From the NCBI GenBank assembly GCA_036320915.1, contig JAXBDG010000002.1:3934001-3998000 (forward strand): a stretch of DNA of 64,000 nt, read 5' to 3'. The DNA comes from Linnemannia elongata. Its lineage: Eukaryota; Mortierellomycota; Mortierellomycetes; Mortierellales; Mortierellaceae. The position numbers and the translations under genes were made by a program. A model generated the notes under the pieces. It was not told where the DNA came from. It was given only the letters and a program-made list of their open reading frames with translations, and ran no database searches. Below are positions 45,575 to 58,187 of this stretch, piece after piece. The stretch's first letter is position 1, and every line of letters starts with the position of its first letter.

Positions 45575-48241
45575 TCAATTGCACGAATCGCGACTCCTTA
45601 CCCACTCTGGCGGGTCACCTACAGACATCGTAACCGGATCCACAAGCCCGTGATAGCTTTCAAAGATCGTATAGTCAAACGTCGTGAACTCCCTATCAAT
45701 AATATCCATCTGGTACGCAAACTTCTCCTCCTCCGTCATGTTGGCCGCCGCTACTGCTGCTGCTACAGCGGCGGCTGCAGCTTCGATATTGACAGGTGAT
45801 GGGGTTGTGGGCCGTCGGGGCGGTAGTTGTTGCTGTGAAGACTTGTGTCGTAGTAAAGGTGGCAGGGCCTGTTGTGTAGGGATATGCTTCTGCCGCGAGA
45901 CGGAGTGTTCTAGTGGTGTCGGGATGATCACAGGGGACGAAATCGCTTGCTGTGGCACGGCTGCTGCCTGGAAAGAGTGTTGATGCAGTTGTGCCTCGCG
46001 CTCGTAAGACGACTCCCGACTAATCGCTGCAGGAGGTCCCAAAGCCCCAGACTCTCCTGTTGTAGGGTCATGATCATAGGCATCTCCACCGCCGCCAAAC
46101 CTTGGAATTAATGTCGATTTGGGAAGATATACAGCTGTGACACCGGGTGCTGTTGCGCCTCCTCCACCTCCTGCTCCTGGTCCTGCAGTAGTATGGGTAT
46201 ATCCGTTTCCGAGGCCTGGCTTCGTGACAGCGGCGGTGGTTACGACTGGTTTCGAAAAGGGAGAGGTAGGGCGGTGGTAGTAGGAGGAAGGATGGTGGTC
46301 CAATGGATTCAAGTTCTGAGGAGGTGGGGGTGGCTGGTATTGATCCCCACCTACACTCGAGACAGGGAACCGCATGGCGGGAACAGGGGTCAGTGGCAGC
46401 TCGCGCCCTCCAACTGTAGGGTCGATGGGCGACAGGGGTATAGATTGAAATTGAGTCTGCCGGGCAACTTGTGATTCTGTGTGACTCTTCTCCGAAGATA
46501 GTGACACCTGCGTCATAGAGTTGGATGAAGGTTGTCGTGGTGGAATCTGAACCACCGGTTGAGCAGTATCCTGATCGCCACCGCCAGATCCGAAAAGAAG
46601 TTTGGATTTTTTCTTGCTGGCCGCGGGGGAGTGTGTTGGTGTTACTGGGCGTGGTTCTGGTGGCAAAGACATTCCACGGATGTTCCGTATGCTCTTCTCC
46701 AGTTCCCGGTTCATGGCCTCCATAGCTGCCTGTGCCTCCGCCTCTGCTTGTTCAGCCGCCTCCTGTGCAGCCCTCTGTCGCTCTTCCTCCGCTCTGATGG
46801 CGCGCATCTTTTCCTTGTGCAGTCGAAGTGCTCTCTTCCTTGTCGATCGATATGTGAGTGGGTCATCCTCTAGCAACATCTCTTCCAAATCGTAGGTCGC
46901 ATCAAAGTTGGCCGCCTCTGCTGGCGGTTGGAATACTGGCGTGAGCTGCTTTGTCTCGAGAAGGTACCACCACTGCTCAGGTCTCATATTGCACTTGTAC
47001 GCTTCGATCTGGAAAAATGGCTGCCGCCGGATCCCGTTCATTCCACCTCGAGTTCCTAGACGCTCATTGGGGTCCCGCTTTAAAAACTACGTTTCGAGAA
47101 CGTTCAAGAAGAATCGATAGTTAGAACCAATACAACTCGACAGTTCTAGAATCACATCGAAATAGACAATAAGAACAAGCGTTTGAAACTCACCCCTTGA
47201 ATGACCTCCACGCAATCTTGAGAAACGCCCTTCTGATGAGGATACTCAATCGTTTGATTTCCAATGGCTCGCCGGAGCTCGGGGATGTTCTCAGTCTGGA
47301 AAGGTCGCTTGTTGTATATACATTCGTAGAACAGAATCCCCACCGCCCACCAATCCACACTCGTGCCATAGCCAGTGCTCTTGAAAACCTCGGGTGCCAT
47401 ATAAGCGACTGTTCCTGATTGCGACGTGAGGATGGGCTTTTCAGGGGTCAGCTTGCAGCCAATGTTGAAATCTGTCAAGTGGGCGTGTCCTTTTTCGTCG
47501 AGGAGGACGTTGTCGGGTTTGATATCCCGATGAACGATTCCGAGCGAGTGGAGATGGCTAACAGCCGAGCAGAGTTCTGCGATCCAGAACCGAACCACAT
47601 CCTCGCCGAACGCCCTCCTGTTCATATGAAATCTCAAATCTCCTCCCATCCTATTTGGCAATAAGCAGTAAAAAAAAAGGTCGTTAAATTTGAGTTAACA
47701 ACTGGCGTACTTTCTGGCTAAAACAGCAGCAAAGAACCAAGGAGCAGGAAGTATGCGCTTACATGAGATCCATGCACATGTACATATACTCGTCATCCTG
47801 AAAGGCAAACCTCATGTTGACCACGAAGGCATGATCAAGAGACTCTAGGATCTGTCGCTCTCTCAAAATATTCCTGACAGCTTCCATTTTGATAACTTGC
47901 GCCTTGGAGATGTACTTGAGTGCGTAGACTTTTCCTGTTTCATGCCGTTCGACCATGCGGACCTAATTATATAATATTTGATTATTTTTTTGTTGGTTTC
48001 ATAGGAGCAAATGCGGTGGGGGGGGTAGTTCAGTTAGAAACGTTTCTTCTTTTTGCTCTCCTGCACATGTCCGTGTCCTTCTTTGTGGCTGTTAATGGTT
48101 GTTGCTAGTGGTTGCTCCCCAACAAAATGCCTTCCTGCCTTGTTGGTGACTGAACAATGCCTAATGTTTGTCCATGATAGATCAGCATCGCCTTCGTCCT
48201 CAACCCCCTCCATCAATCGAAGCACAGCAGAATAGTTGGTC

Positions 48242-48314
<73 letters not shown>

Positions 48315-48879
48315 GACAGTAAAAACCACAAATCGTCGCCACAAAAAAACTCATTTTCGTTCCGTTTCGTACCACCTTCCTCTCGCTGTTCAACAACACC
48401 AAAAAGCATCAAACTTCTCCTCCCTTCTTCCTTTTTGTGTTATAGACCTGTGAGGCGAAAAGGTATGTCGACACTGATGAGCACCGTCATTCTATTGCCT
48501 CCTCCAGACTTTTGTCCATCAGTCCTTCATCATCTCTTCACCAACAAAGAGTGGGTTTGTCGCCGCAATGTGAGACCTCCCGACTTCGACTGACAGACTG
48601 ACTGTATCCTGTTCCTGAAGGTTTCTCGTGTCTTACGTCTCAACACGCTTCTGTAGCTTTTTTTTTTTACCTTTCCGAATGACCCTTTGCCGATGATTCG
48701 CATCAACTTGAACTGGAACAGGTTGACTATTATTTTCAAAAAAAAAAAAAAAAAAAAAGGCGTCAGCTCCCGCCGTGCTCTTGCATTCGAAAGACAAAGG
48801 CAGCTTGCAAAAGACATCATCCATGCTTGCCTTCATTGTCGAAGCTGTCTTCGTGCTCCCGACTGTTGCCGTTTCCCAT
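45575..48879 (-). CDS. STK32/YANK-type AGC serine/threonine kinase
   Basis: Five exons: 48879..48831, 48726..48671, 47962..47763, 47650..47194 and 47086..45575, for 757 residues. It opens MGNGNSR, an N-myristoylation signal as in STK32. It continues VNLFQFKLMRIIGKGSFGKV (glycine loop), YALKYISK (Lys), MGGDLRFH, HRDIKPDN (residues 142-149), DFNIG in place of DFG, MAPE, and DWWAVGILFYE. The tail has RDPNERLG, FDATYDLEEMLLEDDPL, a hallmark of STK32, then a 300-residue Gln/Pro/Ala-rich extension not found in animal members. DFN instead of DFG is normal for YANK kinases. It probably acts at membranes. Substrates are unknown. The first intron has a GC donor (GAAG|GCAAGC ... AATAATAG). The second intron carries the TTG repeat. 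Confidence 0.93.
48243..48315. repeat. (TTG)n microsatellite, about 24 copies, in the kinase gene's second intron
   Basis: Uninterrupted TTG repeat on the plus strand (CAA on the coding strand) within intron 47963..48670. Translated in its own frame it looks like poly-Gln or poly-Leu, but it is intronic. Confidence 0.9.
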
Positions 48880-48882
48880 GAC

Positions 48883-48923
<41 letters not shown>

Positions 48924-49958
48924 CCTTCACTCCACTTCTGTCGAAAATTCAGCTGTTGTTATTTGTTGGGTTGTAGCGCTGTTGTGTCGAGGGCTGGTTG
49001 AGAAGAGCGGCGGCGGCGGTGGAGGAGGAAGAAGAGAAGGAGGAAGAGGAGGAGAGAGAGTGAAAGAGTGAAGTGGATTGTTGCTGTTGCTGTTGGTGTT
49101 GTTGTGTGGGTGAATTGAAAGTAGTGCGTGCTCAGCGTTTCCGAGGAGAGTTGCAAAAAAAAAAAAACTTGTTGAGTCCGTTGTTTGAAGTTGTCTTGAC
49201 TGGTCCGTTCAAGGAGAGAGTGGAATTTCGTAAAAGGGGTTGATTTGAGTTGTGTTGACTTGGTTGGTTGACGAAAGGGAAGAAAGAAAAAAAAAACAAG
49301 GGAGAAAGGATAAAAGGAGTTGTACGAAAGGTTGAAGAGGGGAGCGAAGAATGGAGGAAAGGAAAAGGAAAAAAGTAAGAGAAGTAAAAAAAAAAAAAAA
49401 AGGTTGATAAGTGGACCAGGAGAGAATGGCTCACACACAACTTAGTAAAGGAGGTTGCTGCTCTCAACTGACGCCAGGCCACACATTCAGGACACATACA
49501 CATACATACACATACACTTGCACATACATACTGTACATGTACACCCTTCTTTACGCCATTCATTTTTCATAACGAGAGAGGAAGAAGGAAGAACATGCGG
49601 GCATCATCCGGTATCGTGGCTGAGTACTTGCACATAGCTCTAGTAAACCATCCTCTGCAGCCACAACGTGAGGGCTCAATGCGAATGGCATGGAGAAAGA
49701 ACGACCAAGATCCAATAAAGACGATAGATCCTTCATCCTACTAGAGGAAGGGTCGAACTCGGACATATGAATCTCTTGAACAGAACAGAACTCATGGTGG
49801 CAAAAAATGACTAATGGGCTCAGCAAAGAATAGAAACCCCATCCACCCTTTTTCTGTTCCTTAATTCATTTTCTTCGTTATGCTCTCGACCCTGCTTGAA
49901 ATAAATGAAAAGAGGGCTGTAGTGTTTGACGGCCAGTTGCACTTTTTTATTATGCTGT
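48880..49958. other. Intergenic with T37 tract, upstream of STK32-like gene
   Basis: A 37-T run at 48887-48923 lies a few bases upstream of the kinase ATG (A-run on its coding strand). Then comes purine-rich sequence to about 49410, i.e. CT-rich on the minus strand, fitting a leader. A (CATACA)n-like patch lies at 49493-49550. No gene is recognised between 49430 and 49958. Confidence 0.5.
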
Positions 49959-52900
49959 TTAGTACTGATCTGACCGATTGAACTCGTCGTAGTCGAAAGA
50001 GTTATTGTTGTCGCGCCCCAACAAGACCTAGAACGTATCAACCAAACAACCAGCAACAGGGGCTTTTCAGTTAGACCAACAAGGGCGGATCGTTGGTCGT
50101 TCCAAAAAAAAAAAAAAAAGCCCATTGATAACTCCCATCACAGCCCATCCTTCAGTACCTGAAAGTCGGTGATTTGGGGCAAGTACGCGCAAGTGCTCAG
50201 ATCCAGGATATAAATGTCGTCAAACACAGTCTGGCCATCGTATCCACCAAACATGAACAGCCGAGAGTCGTACAAAAGCGACGCGTGGTATCCTCGTCCT
50301 GCGGGTGGGATACCGTATACCTTGCGTGTCTCCCATGACCATGTCACCAAGTTGAGCATCATCACGTCACACGAGTACCGACTTCCATCATGTCCTCCAA
50401 TCACAAACAGGTAAGATCCGACCTGTGTCGCCGTATGTGATAGCCTTGGCAGCGGTCTGTTAATATCAATCTTTGTCCACTCATTCGTTTCTATCACGAA
50501 TAAAAAAAAGGCAACATGTGCAACGAACATCAGTCTTTCGCTAACATGACATATGATGATACATATTTCATCAACCATATATAAAAGGCAAGGTGAACAT
50601 ACCAAGGTCGAGGACATGCACATCGGAGAAGCACTCGTGTCCGTCACTTCCTCCATACACGATAAAATGGTTCTTGATCAAGTTGCTGGTATGGTAACCT
50701 CTAGAAATGGGGATCGCACCAGTTGTCTTCAGTTCTGTCCAATGCATATCCGCAAGGTTCAGCTGATATGTGTCATTCAATGCCTGAACTCCGTCGCCGC
50801 CTCCAAAGACATAGATGCAATTGTTGTAGACGCAGGTCGTATGAGCACGGCGACGGCGGGGTCGCTTGCCAGTTGTCTGTGGGTTTGTCCATGTCAGGGT
50901 ATCTGTCCGTTGTGAAGCAAGGTGGAAAATGTCAATATCATGGTCTTCTTCATCTGAACGAGTCAATTGATCCTATTGGGCCGTAAGGTTTACCTGTGTC
51001 GAGCATATAGAGCTCGTTAAAGTACTGTGGTCCATCGCCACCGCCAAACACGTAGAGGCGCTTATTGTCAACAAGAGTAGAAGAGTGAGCACGACAAGGT
51101 GGAGGAATAGATCCATATGTCTTTGGTTGCGACCAGTGCATGGTATCTAATGTGAGAGGGGAAAGAGCAATTTAAACTAGAAAAGATGAGATCCTGATCC
51201 AGTGACCAACGAACTCCTTCGCATCCCAATCAAAGAAAGCATTGCTTACCGGCATCAAAAATGTACAGGGTATTGAAGCAGTTTTTGGGGTCACATCCTC
51301 CAAAGACATAGACAGACTCTCCAACGAGGTTGACGGTCTGGGCGCGGAGGTCCTTGGGTGGAATCTGTCCATGGACCTTGGCACGAGTCCAGTGCATGGC
51401 TGGAATGGGCGCGGGCGCAACAGTTGCACTAGGCCGTGGGACGTCCTTGCTGCTCTCCGTCCTTGTTCGGTTCTTGTTGGACGAGGATGTTGATTCAGCT
51501 TGGCGTCCGCGACCGCGATCGTGACCCTGTGTTGCGTGAGAACTGCTAGAGCTGCTCTGGTTGTTCTGCTGCGACCGTTGTTGGCTTTGTTGAGCGGAAG
51601 CTGAAGATACAGCAACAGCGGTGGCGTATTGGTCCGAACCGGCTGGGGCAGACTTGGCAGTGTTTCCAGCTCCTGTGGCGAGAGCCGTCGTCTCTAGTGT
51701 CGTACCCTTGGCGGCAGACAGGTTGACTGAAGAGACGGATCCTTGATCCGGCAATGAGTGTTCCTGTGAGGGTACTGCCGTCAATGGCACTGGGGTAGTA
51801 CTCTGAACAATGGATCCAGAAGTCATTGAGCCGTCGGGAGAACCAGCCGAGGAGAACGAAGTGTTGGCCAACGAAGGAATATGTCCATTAATCTTGCTGC
51901 TGATGTTATCGCGAGGTCTTTGAGAAGACATGGGAGGGCGAGTAATGGATGCGGAAGTCGAAGGAGAAGTGTTGGTGCTGGGCACTCTATCCTGCTGCTG
52001 TTGGTGTTGGGCGGTGGCGGCGACGGTGGGGGATGCTCTGGGACTGGTTGTCAAGAGGTTGGCTGAGATTCCACGCGAGATATTGCTCTGTTTGACGGCA
52101 AAAAAGCTGTCGTTGCTATTCAATCCTCCTCCTGTGGAACTGCTAGCAATGGACTGGTTGATGGTATTGTTAAGGATGCTGTTGCTGACAATGCTGGTGC
52201 CCTCGCGGATGATATTGTTGCTGTATCCCTGAGTGCTTGAGTTGAGACTGCTGTAGCTGTGGGTGCTGCTGATGCTGTTGATACTCGTGTCTGCGCCAGG
52301 GGCAGCAGCGGAGGATGACTGTGACGACGATTGTTTGGCGATATAGGATGAGTCTCCTGAGGTCGAATGTCCGAACGCACGGTTAGTATTAGGGCTCTTG
52401 CTGTACGGTGGAGGTGAGTGCAGCCTTGACCTTTTTTTGTAGTTGGGGAGGACAGTGAGGGTTCGTTAGTGACAGGAACGAAGGGGTCGAAGAGGAGTAA
52501 GAGCGGAGAAGAGTATGAAGAGGAAGAAGAATGAGATGATGAAGGGCCGTTGTGGTCGAGTGATCAAGTTGACTTCATCGTTTTGCCCCTATTCTTCCTC
52601 GTCTTCTTTTCTTCGGTGTTTTTCTTTTTAGACGTTTCCATTCGACCATTGGCCGTTGGGGGTAAGGGCCAGATGAGTGTGGTAAGGAAGTCTCTCACTC
52701 CTCCTGCTACTGCTACTGGTGCGTGCTCTTGTCCTGGCACTTGGCCCTTTTTTTTTTTTTTTTTTGCTCACTTTCTGTTCCTCTGTCGGGGGTAAAAAAA
52801 AAAAAAAGTGGACAAAACGAGAAAGCACCCCACACCACTCATAAGGCGTGAGAGTTGGAGGTGAAGGTTCACTCTTTGAACCGTTACTGTTCCCTTCTTT

Positions 52901-53331
52901 CACCCCTTTTTTCCTTCCGTCTTTAACTTCCTGACTCTTCCAACCGACCGTTCAAGAAATCCACTGTCCAATCGCTCGCTTATTTGTTCAAGTGCTTCGA
53001 AACAGGGGGGTGGGTGGTTGGGTTATTTTGCTACTGGGTCGAGAAAGTACAAGAAGTGAAAAAACGACTCAGGGCAGAGACAAGAGACAGCCCAGGAGCT
53101 GCATTTTCTTGAAGAATGGGGTGGGGGCGGAATCCGAAAAAAGGCATAATGAACAAAGATACAGTTTATGTTTCTCCTTGACTTTGTCCTGAAAGTGAAA
53201 GCATTGGATGTCATAGGGTGTTGCTTCAGTTATTGAGTGACTATATATCAATACCTCTGCTGGACATAGGAGGGAAGTGCCTGGTGAGGAGTGATGGGCG
53301 AGGTGGGGCTGGTCGGCGGTGTGTCGTCCAT
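49959..53331 (-). CDS. Kelch-repeat protein with six repeats
   Basis: Six exons on the minus strand: 53331..53255, 52430..51250, 51146..50994, 50902..50603, 50490..50159 and 50027..49959, giving 703 residues. The first exon (MDDTPPTSPTSPIT...) is joined across an 824-base intron by frame and donor/acceptor, and is the least certain part. A 360-residue Ser/Gln-rich disordered region follows. Then six kelch repeats in a row, each with a conserved Trp (MHW, LTW, NEW, WSW), RxxH and (V/I/M)xGGxDG core, and a closing LD(L/T/A) strand: enough for a complete beta-propeller. The tail is short and acidic (FDYDEFNRSDQY). Exon borders fall at LD(T/L) ends of repeats, in phase 1 each time, hinting at propagation by repeat duplication. 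It is probably a scaffold; fungal kelch proteins often mark polarity or vesicle traffic, but no specific relative is assigned. Confidence 0.88.
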
Positions 53332-53590
53332 GGTTGCTGTTTTGGGCTGTGAAGATGTTGAGACGGGGGCGAGGATGAAGTGAATGATGGATGGGAGAGG
53401 ACTCTGTGTTGACAACCCACACAGACACTACGAAGGGTTATAGATAAAAGGTGTAAAGGAGAGGGGGGTATGTGAGTGGATGGATGCAAAGGAAAGAGGG
53501 TGCTGGTGATGATGATGATTAAGAAAAGAGAAGAAAGGAAAGGACACTAATAAAAAGGTGTGAGCACTTGAAAAAAGAGAGGGTGAGAGA

Positions 53591-53630
<40 letters not shown>

Positions 53631-54926
53631 AATAAAGGGTTTGTTGTGGTTAAGGATAACAACGAAGGGAAGGACGGGTGTCTGTCTGTCTGAGTGAAGA
53701 GGAAGATGGATGTGAGAGCACATGTATGGACTATGGATGGATGTGTATGGACACTTGCACACTCACATAGACCCAACTCATTCTCTCAGGCACACACACA
53801 CAAGCAAGCTACTAGTAGGTACCCCATCCAATACACACAGACACCCTAACCTCACAACTTAAACAACCTAGACCTTCAAAGAAAAGCGATCTCTTTCTCT
53901 CTCTCTCTCTCTTTCTCCAGGTCTGGTAGTTGGGAATAAAAAATGAGAACCGTGTAGACCCTCCCTTAACTCGTTACTCAGAGCCTATCTTGTTCTCTCT
54001 ATCCCTCCCTCGTTGTGGCTGGCTGGCAATGAACGCTCGTTACACAGCGACAAACAATCAAGCCATTGCCATGGATACAAACCACCTGCTCAATTAACAA
54101 CAACCTGTTGTGGCAAAGCCGAAAACACAACATCTATTTAGCCTAGCACACAAGTGGTTCACCTAGCTTCCTTTGTGCACACACGCGTCTCCCCAAGCAA
54201 AAAAAGCCTAGAAACGCAACTGGGTGTTTTTTGTTATCACTCTATCAAACAACAACAGATCAGCATTCCTCGACTTTTTTTTACTTTAAGGGCTCATTTT
54301 AAAGGCACCCTCATAAAAACGTGGGTCAGACATCCCTCAGTTAATTCACACAGTGGGCTTTTTTTTTTTTTTTTTTTTTTTTTTTCACTCCTCTCCTCTT
54401 CCGCCCAGCTGACCACTGGAATTGTCTGGACTTCAGCCTGGTCAGCCCTTTCACTCACTCCTTGACTCTCAGGCACGCACTACGTGTCATTGTTCTTCCT
54501 CTCCCACTAGAAAGATGAATGGGCGCATCGATCAACAAGGACGATAAAAAAAAAATTGTCCAACTGACCCTCACAGTCAAAAATAAGAAAGGATCGAAGG
54601 AAAATGAGAAGCCGCTGCAGAGTATTATGACATCGATCCAGTCTGAAGAACCCTCGAAGAGGATCAATTGAATACCGAGAAAAGGGTCTGTGAGAGCATG
54701 GGACACACCAAAAGGTACACCTTTTTGTCCATGTGGACCACTTCATTGATGTAGAGTAGTTACAGTTTATTGGGGATGGGGCAATACGAGTAATAGTGGT
54801 AAGTAATAGATATCAAAGGAAGACGGACCCTGGTTTTTGCCGGCGGCTCATCCGGAAGCATTAAGACGAAGCGATAGCGAAGAGGCCCTTGCTGTTGTTG
54901 CAAGATAATCCTGTTTGCTTCTTTGT
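53332..54926. other. Intergenic between kelch and CYSTM genes
   Basis: A (GA)n microsatellite lies at about 53584-53625 (CT on the kelch coding strand) and a (CT)n patch at about 53887-53913. T24 is at 54359-54385. I find no gene. The last ~165 bases are the CYSTM gene's 3' flank. Confidence 0.5.
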
Positions 54927-56925
54927 TTAGCAGCACCCCTAAAAGATTATGAATGAAGAATAAAAGTGAAACCAATGTTAGTTCATAAATAAATAAATAA
55001 ATCAAAGAGGGAGCCAGAGCTGGAGTGTTTTGTGGATGGATGAAAGTACAGTGCCATGAAGAGCAACAACAAGGCAAGACGAGAACGCAAAGAAGAAGAA
55101 ACTTACGTCGAGACAGCAGCACAAGCAGGCTCCGAGGGCACTAGTGGATAGAAGTAGTCAGGGACAGCGAAGAATAGAAGTAAAAAGATCAGCAATCATT
55201 CATTCGTACACATAGTTCACATCCGTCCATCTCCTTTTCTCTGTCTCTCTCTCTCTCTCGCTATCTCTCTCTCCTGTAGTATCTGCGTCCCCACCGTACA
55301 GATGGACGGATGGGGTTAGTCTCCTGTCCCTTTCGTTGTCCCTGTGAATGGAGCCCCTCTCTTCACTCTGTTCACGTTCAGCCCCTTTTCGTCCACCTCT
55401 TTTCTTCGTCACTCCTCTTCTCACTGTGTCACTTTGATCATTCGATCGCCTGTTATGATTTTGCCCTTCGTTCTCATAAGTGAAAACTTGCTGTTTGTCG
55501 TTTTTTTTTTTGTTCGTTGTTGGTTGTGGGATGAAGGAAATGCGTTTGTGCGTATAGAGTGCGGTGATGTGTAAGTGTTCATGGAGTGTATTGTATCTCT
55601 GTGTGTATCTTGTGGATTGACTAGAGAACAGCAGGCAGGCAAGGCAAGATACAAGACAGAAATAAATGCCTCAAAGATAGTGGCCCCCCTTCCCTATTTT
55701 CCTGCCCAGATCAACACTACAGCCTTCTCTCCCTTTGTCCCTTGCTCCTTTTCTTAACTCATCCAATCTGAGAGTTCTGTTTGAGATAAAAAAAGGACAT
55801 GGGGAACAGGAAAAAATGGTGCAAGGCCACCTGAACCCTCTTGGAGAGGTAGAACTTTGAGCAGCATGTGTGTATGTGTATCTGACTATGTCTGTAGAAC
55901 AATGTGCTGTATATGATAAAATAAAAAAAGGAACATTCACCGGGAGACAGGGCAAGGGCTTGGGAGAGTTGTAGGGTTGAGAGCAACATCCCACTCCAAT
56001 CCTTCAATCGTTATCCGTATTGGTGATACTCTTATTGTCGAGTGAGTGAATGTAACACAGCGTGCGCCAAATCCTTGGGAAACAAAAAAAGTCAAGAAGA
56101 GAGCTCAAGGGAGCAAGGAAGGGGAGGAAGGGAACAAACGTCGGATGCAAATCATTGTTCTCGCTGCCGTTGTTGCTACAGCCATTCTCCAAATTCACCC
56201 TGGCAATACAGCCCATCCTTCTTTGTTGTTGTTGTGAGTCCCATTCCCAATAATCCTGGCTGTTTGTCGTGTTTGACCTGACTCTTTGTCTCATCACCCC
56301 TCCTCCAGGTCCATTTCAAAAAAAAGTCGTCCGCAATGGTTCACAATGGAAGGACAGGAAAGCACGGAAGGAAGGAAGGGAAAGGGAAGGGCCCAAAATA
56401 AAAACAGAGCTCTCGCTGAGTTCTCCCTTGACACTAATCTGTTGGAGCCTTGAAAAAACAAGACTGATCAACTTTGTGCCTCTCATGTCGATTGGGTGAC
56501 TTACCATCCGTAGCACATGTCATCCTTGCTGTTGTTCTGGGGTGGGGGTGCCTGCTGCTGAATGATCACAGGCTGAGGAGAGGCTGTATTTTAGGAAAAT
56601 GTTTTGCATAATAGAAAAGGGTATCGTTGTTGTTGTTAGTCAGTCAGTGCGTAGTACAAAGGATAATCTTTCGGAAATACAACACGGACAACGATGACCA
56701 AGGATACTTACGCTGGGCATAGTATCCGCCGGGAGCAGGGGACTGGGGGTAGCCGGGCTGGCCGTAGGCCTGCTGGGGAGGGTAGCCAGGCTGACCGTAG
56801 CCAGGCTGGGGCTGGTAAGAGGCGGCCTGACCATAAGCGGGCTGACCGTAGGCGGGCATGGCCTGCTGGGGGTACTGAGGGGGCTGGGAAGCGTAGTAGC
56901 CCTTGTCTTGCTGAGAGGGATCCAT
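54927..56925 (-). CDS. CYSTM-type cysteine-rich transmembrane-tail protein
   Basis: Four exons on the minus strand: 56925..56712, 56583..56505, 55140..55107 and 54927..54938, for 112 residues. The N-terminal 90 residues are Tyr/Gln/Pro/Gly repeats (YGQPAYGQ, PGYGQPGYPPQQ) ending IIQQQAPPPQNNSKDD. The C terminus reads MCYGCALGACLCCCLDGCC: the Cys-rich tail of the CYSTM family (usual form C.aaLccCclLD.C). Such small tail-anchored proteins occur across eukaryotes and are linked to stress tolerance at the plasma membrane; their Cys are likely palmitoylated. The final exon has only 9 coding bases plus the stop. Exon 3 is 34 bases. The intron between exons 2 and 3 is 1,364 bases. All borders are GT-AG and phases agree. 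Similarity is short, so splicing deserves RNA support, but the rebuilt tail is convincing. Confidence 0.82.
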
Positions 56926-58187
56926 ATTAGTTATTTGTGTGTTGCGGGTGGTGATGGGTGAGAGTGAGGGTGTAAGAAGATATAAGAGTGGAGAAGAGAG
57001 AGTCCAAAAAGAGGGCAGCAGGGGATGGAGAAAGAGAGTGGAAGAGAAGTCGAAGTGTTAAGAAAAGGAAGAAGGGAAAGTGCATTTAAGAAGAGGGAGA
57101 GAAATAGGACTTTTGGGCTTGGCGCTGATGATCACGTGCATGGGAACCACAGTTCTCATGGCTGCAGTGAATGTCTCCTCTCGTCCTCTATCAATAGAAA
57201 GACGCATGATGATAGAGTACAGTGCTTGTTGACGTACTTTGGGCTGTCTTTGTCGTTTCTCTCTTTCGTTTCATACTTGTAAGTTGCAAGTTGCAATGTA
57301 GCTGTACACTCTCGTTGTACGCCTAGCCTTTTTTTTTGTTGTTTGCTTACGACTGAACGATTGTATAGACAGAACGATTGGTTGCGTTTTGTTGCGGTTC
57401 TTCCTTTTTGTTGTTTGTTGTTATCGTCGTTTACTTGTGTGTTTGGTGTGCATGATGCAGGTCCATGAAAGTGAAAGTGGATACTACAGCCTGATATTTC
57501 AGCCACGATAACAAGTCAGCAAGGATAGTGAGCAATAAGTATCGATCAGCAAAAGGCGTCAAGGATAACAATGAACGACGACTCAGTCGAAGGAGCATAG
57601 CCTCTTTCAGATAGTCCATTGAGCAAGACACTTTTCTTCGAGAGTAATTGTTTTCTTCCTACAGGTCGACAACGACAGGAGGAAAGAAATGTATATTGCG
57701 TTTGCTGTGTCTGGGGATGGCGTGTGTTGTGTTGTTTCTTGCCGTGGATGCGGAAGGACGCATTTACCCGCATGAACAATGCCACGCAAAAACATAGATC
57801 CATTTTTTATTTAAAGATGTGTCACAGCAGAGAGGACATAAGGCAGGCAAAAAGAAAGGGACAGTTCATTTTGAGTGAAGGTTGTTGAGTGGATCCTTCC
57901 CCTTCCTCTCCCTCCGCAGCCCTTCCTCCTTTCCTCTTATTCCATTTGCTGGTGATTCTTGGACTTCTTTTTTATTTTTCCCTTTCCTTTGTGCCTTTTG
58001 TCCTTCCCGCCCTTCCATTCTCTCACTTTCTCTCTCTCACTCACTCTCTCTCTATCTCCTTCCTCACTTCCTCACCCACTCACGTTCACATTCACTTGTT
58101 CGGCATTCACTCCGTACTGTCGACTCATCACCCACTCACATCACACAGACACACAACAGACAGACACTGAACACAAAAGTGACACCG
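56926..58187. other. Divergent promoter region between CYSTM and YeiH-like genes
   Basis: About 1.26 kb. Purine-rich next to the CYSTM start (CT-rich on its strand), then from about 57890 CT-rich on the plus strand up to ATG 58188. No gene recognised in between. Confidence 0.5.

Noticed and set aside
48200..48412. Poly-Thr/poly-Gln/poly-Val frames across the TTG repeat
   Set aside because: They come from a microsatellite within a kinase intron.
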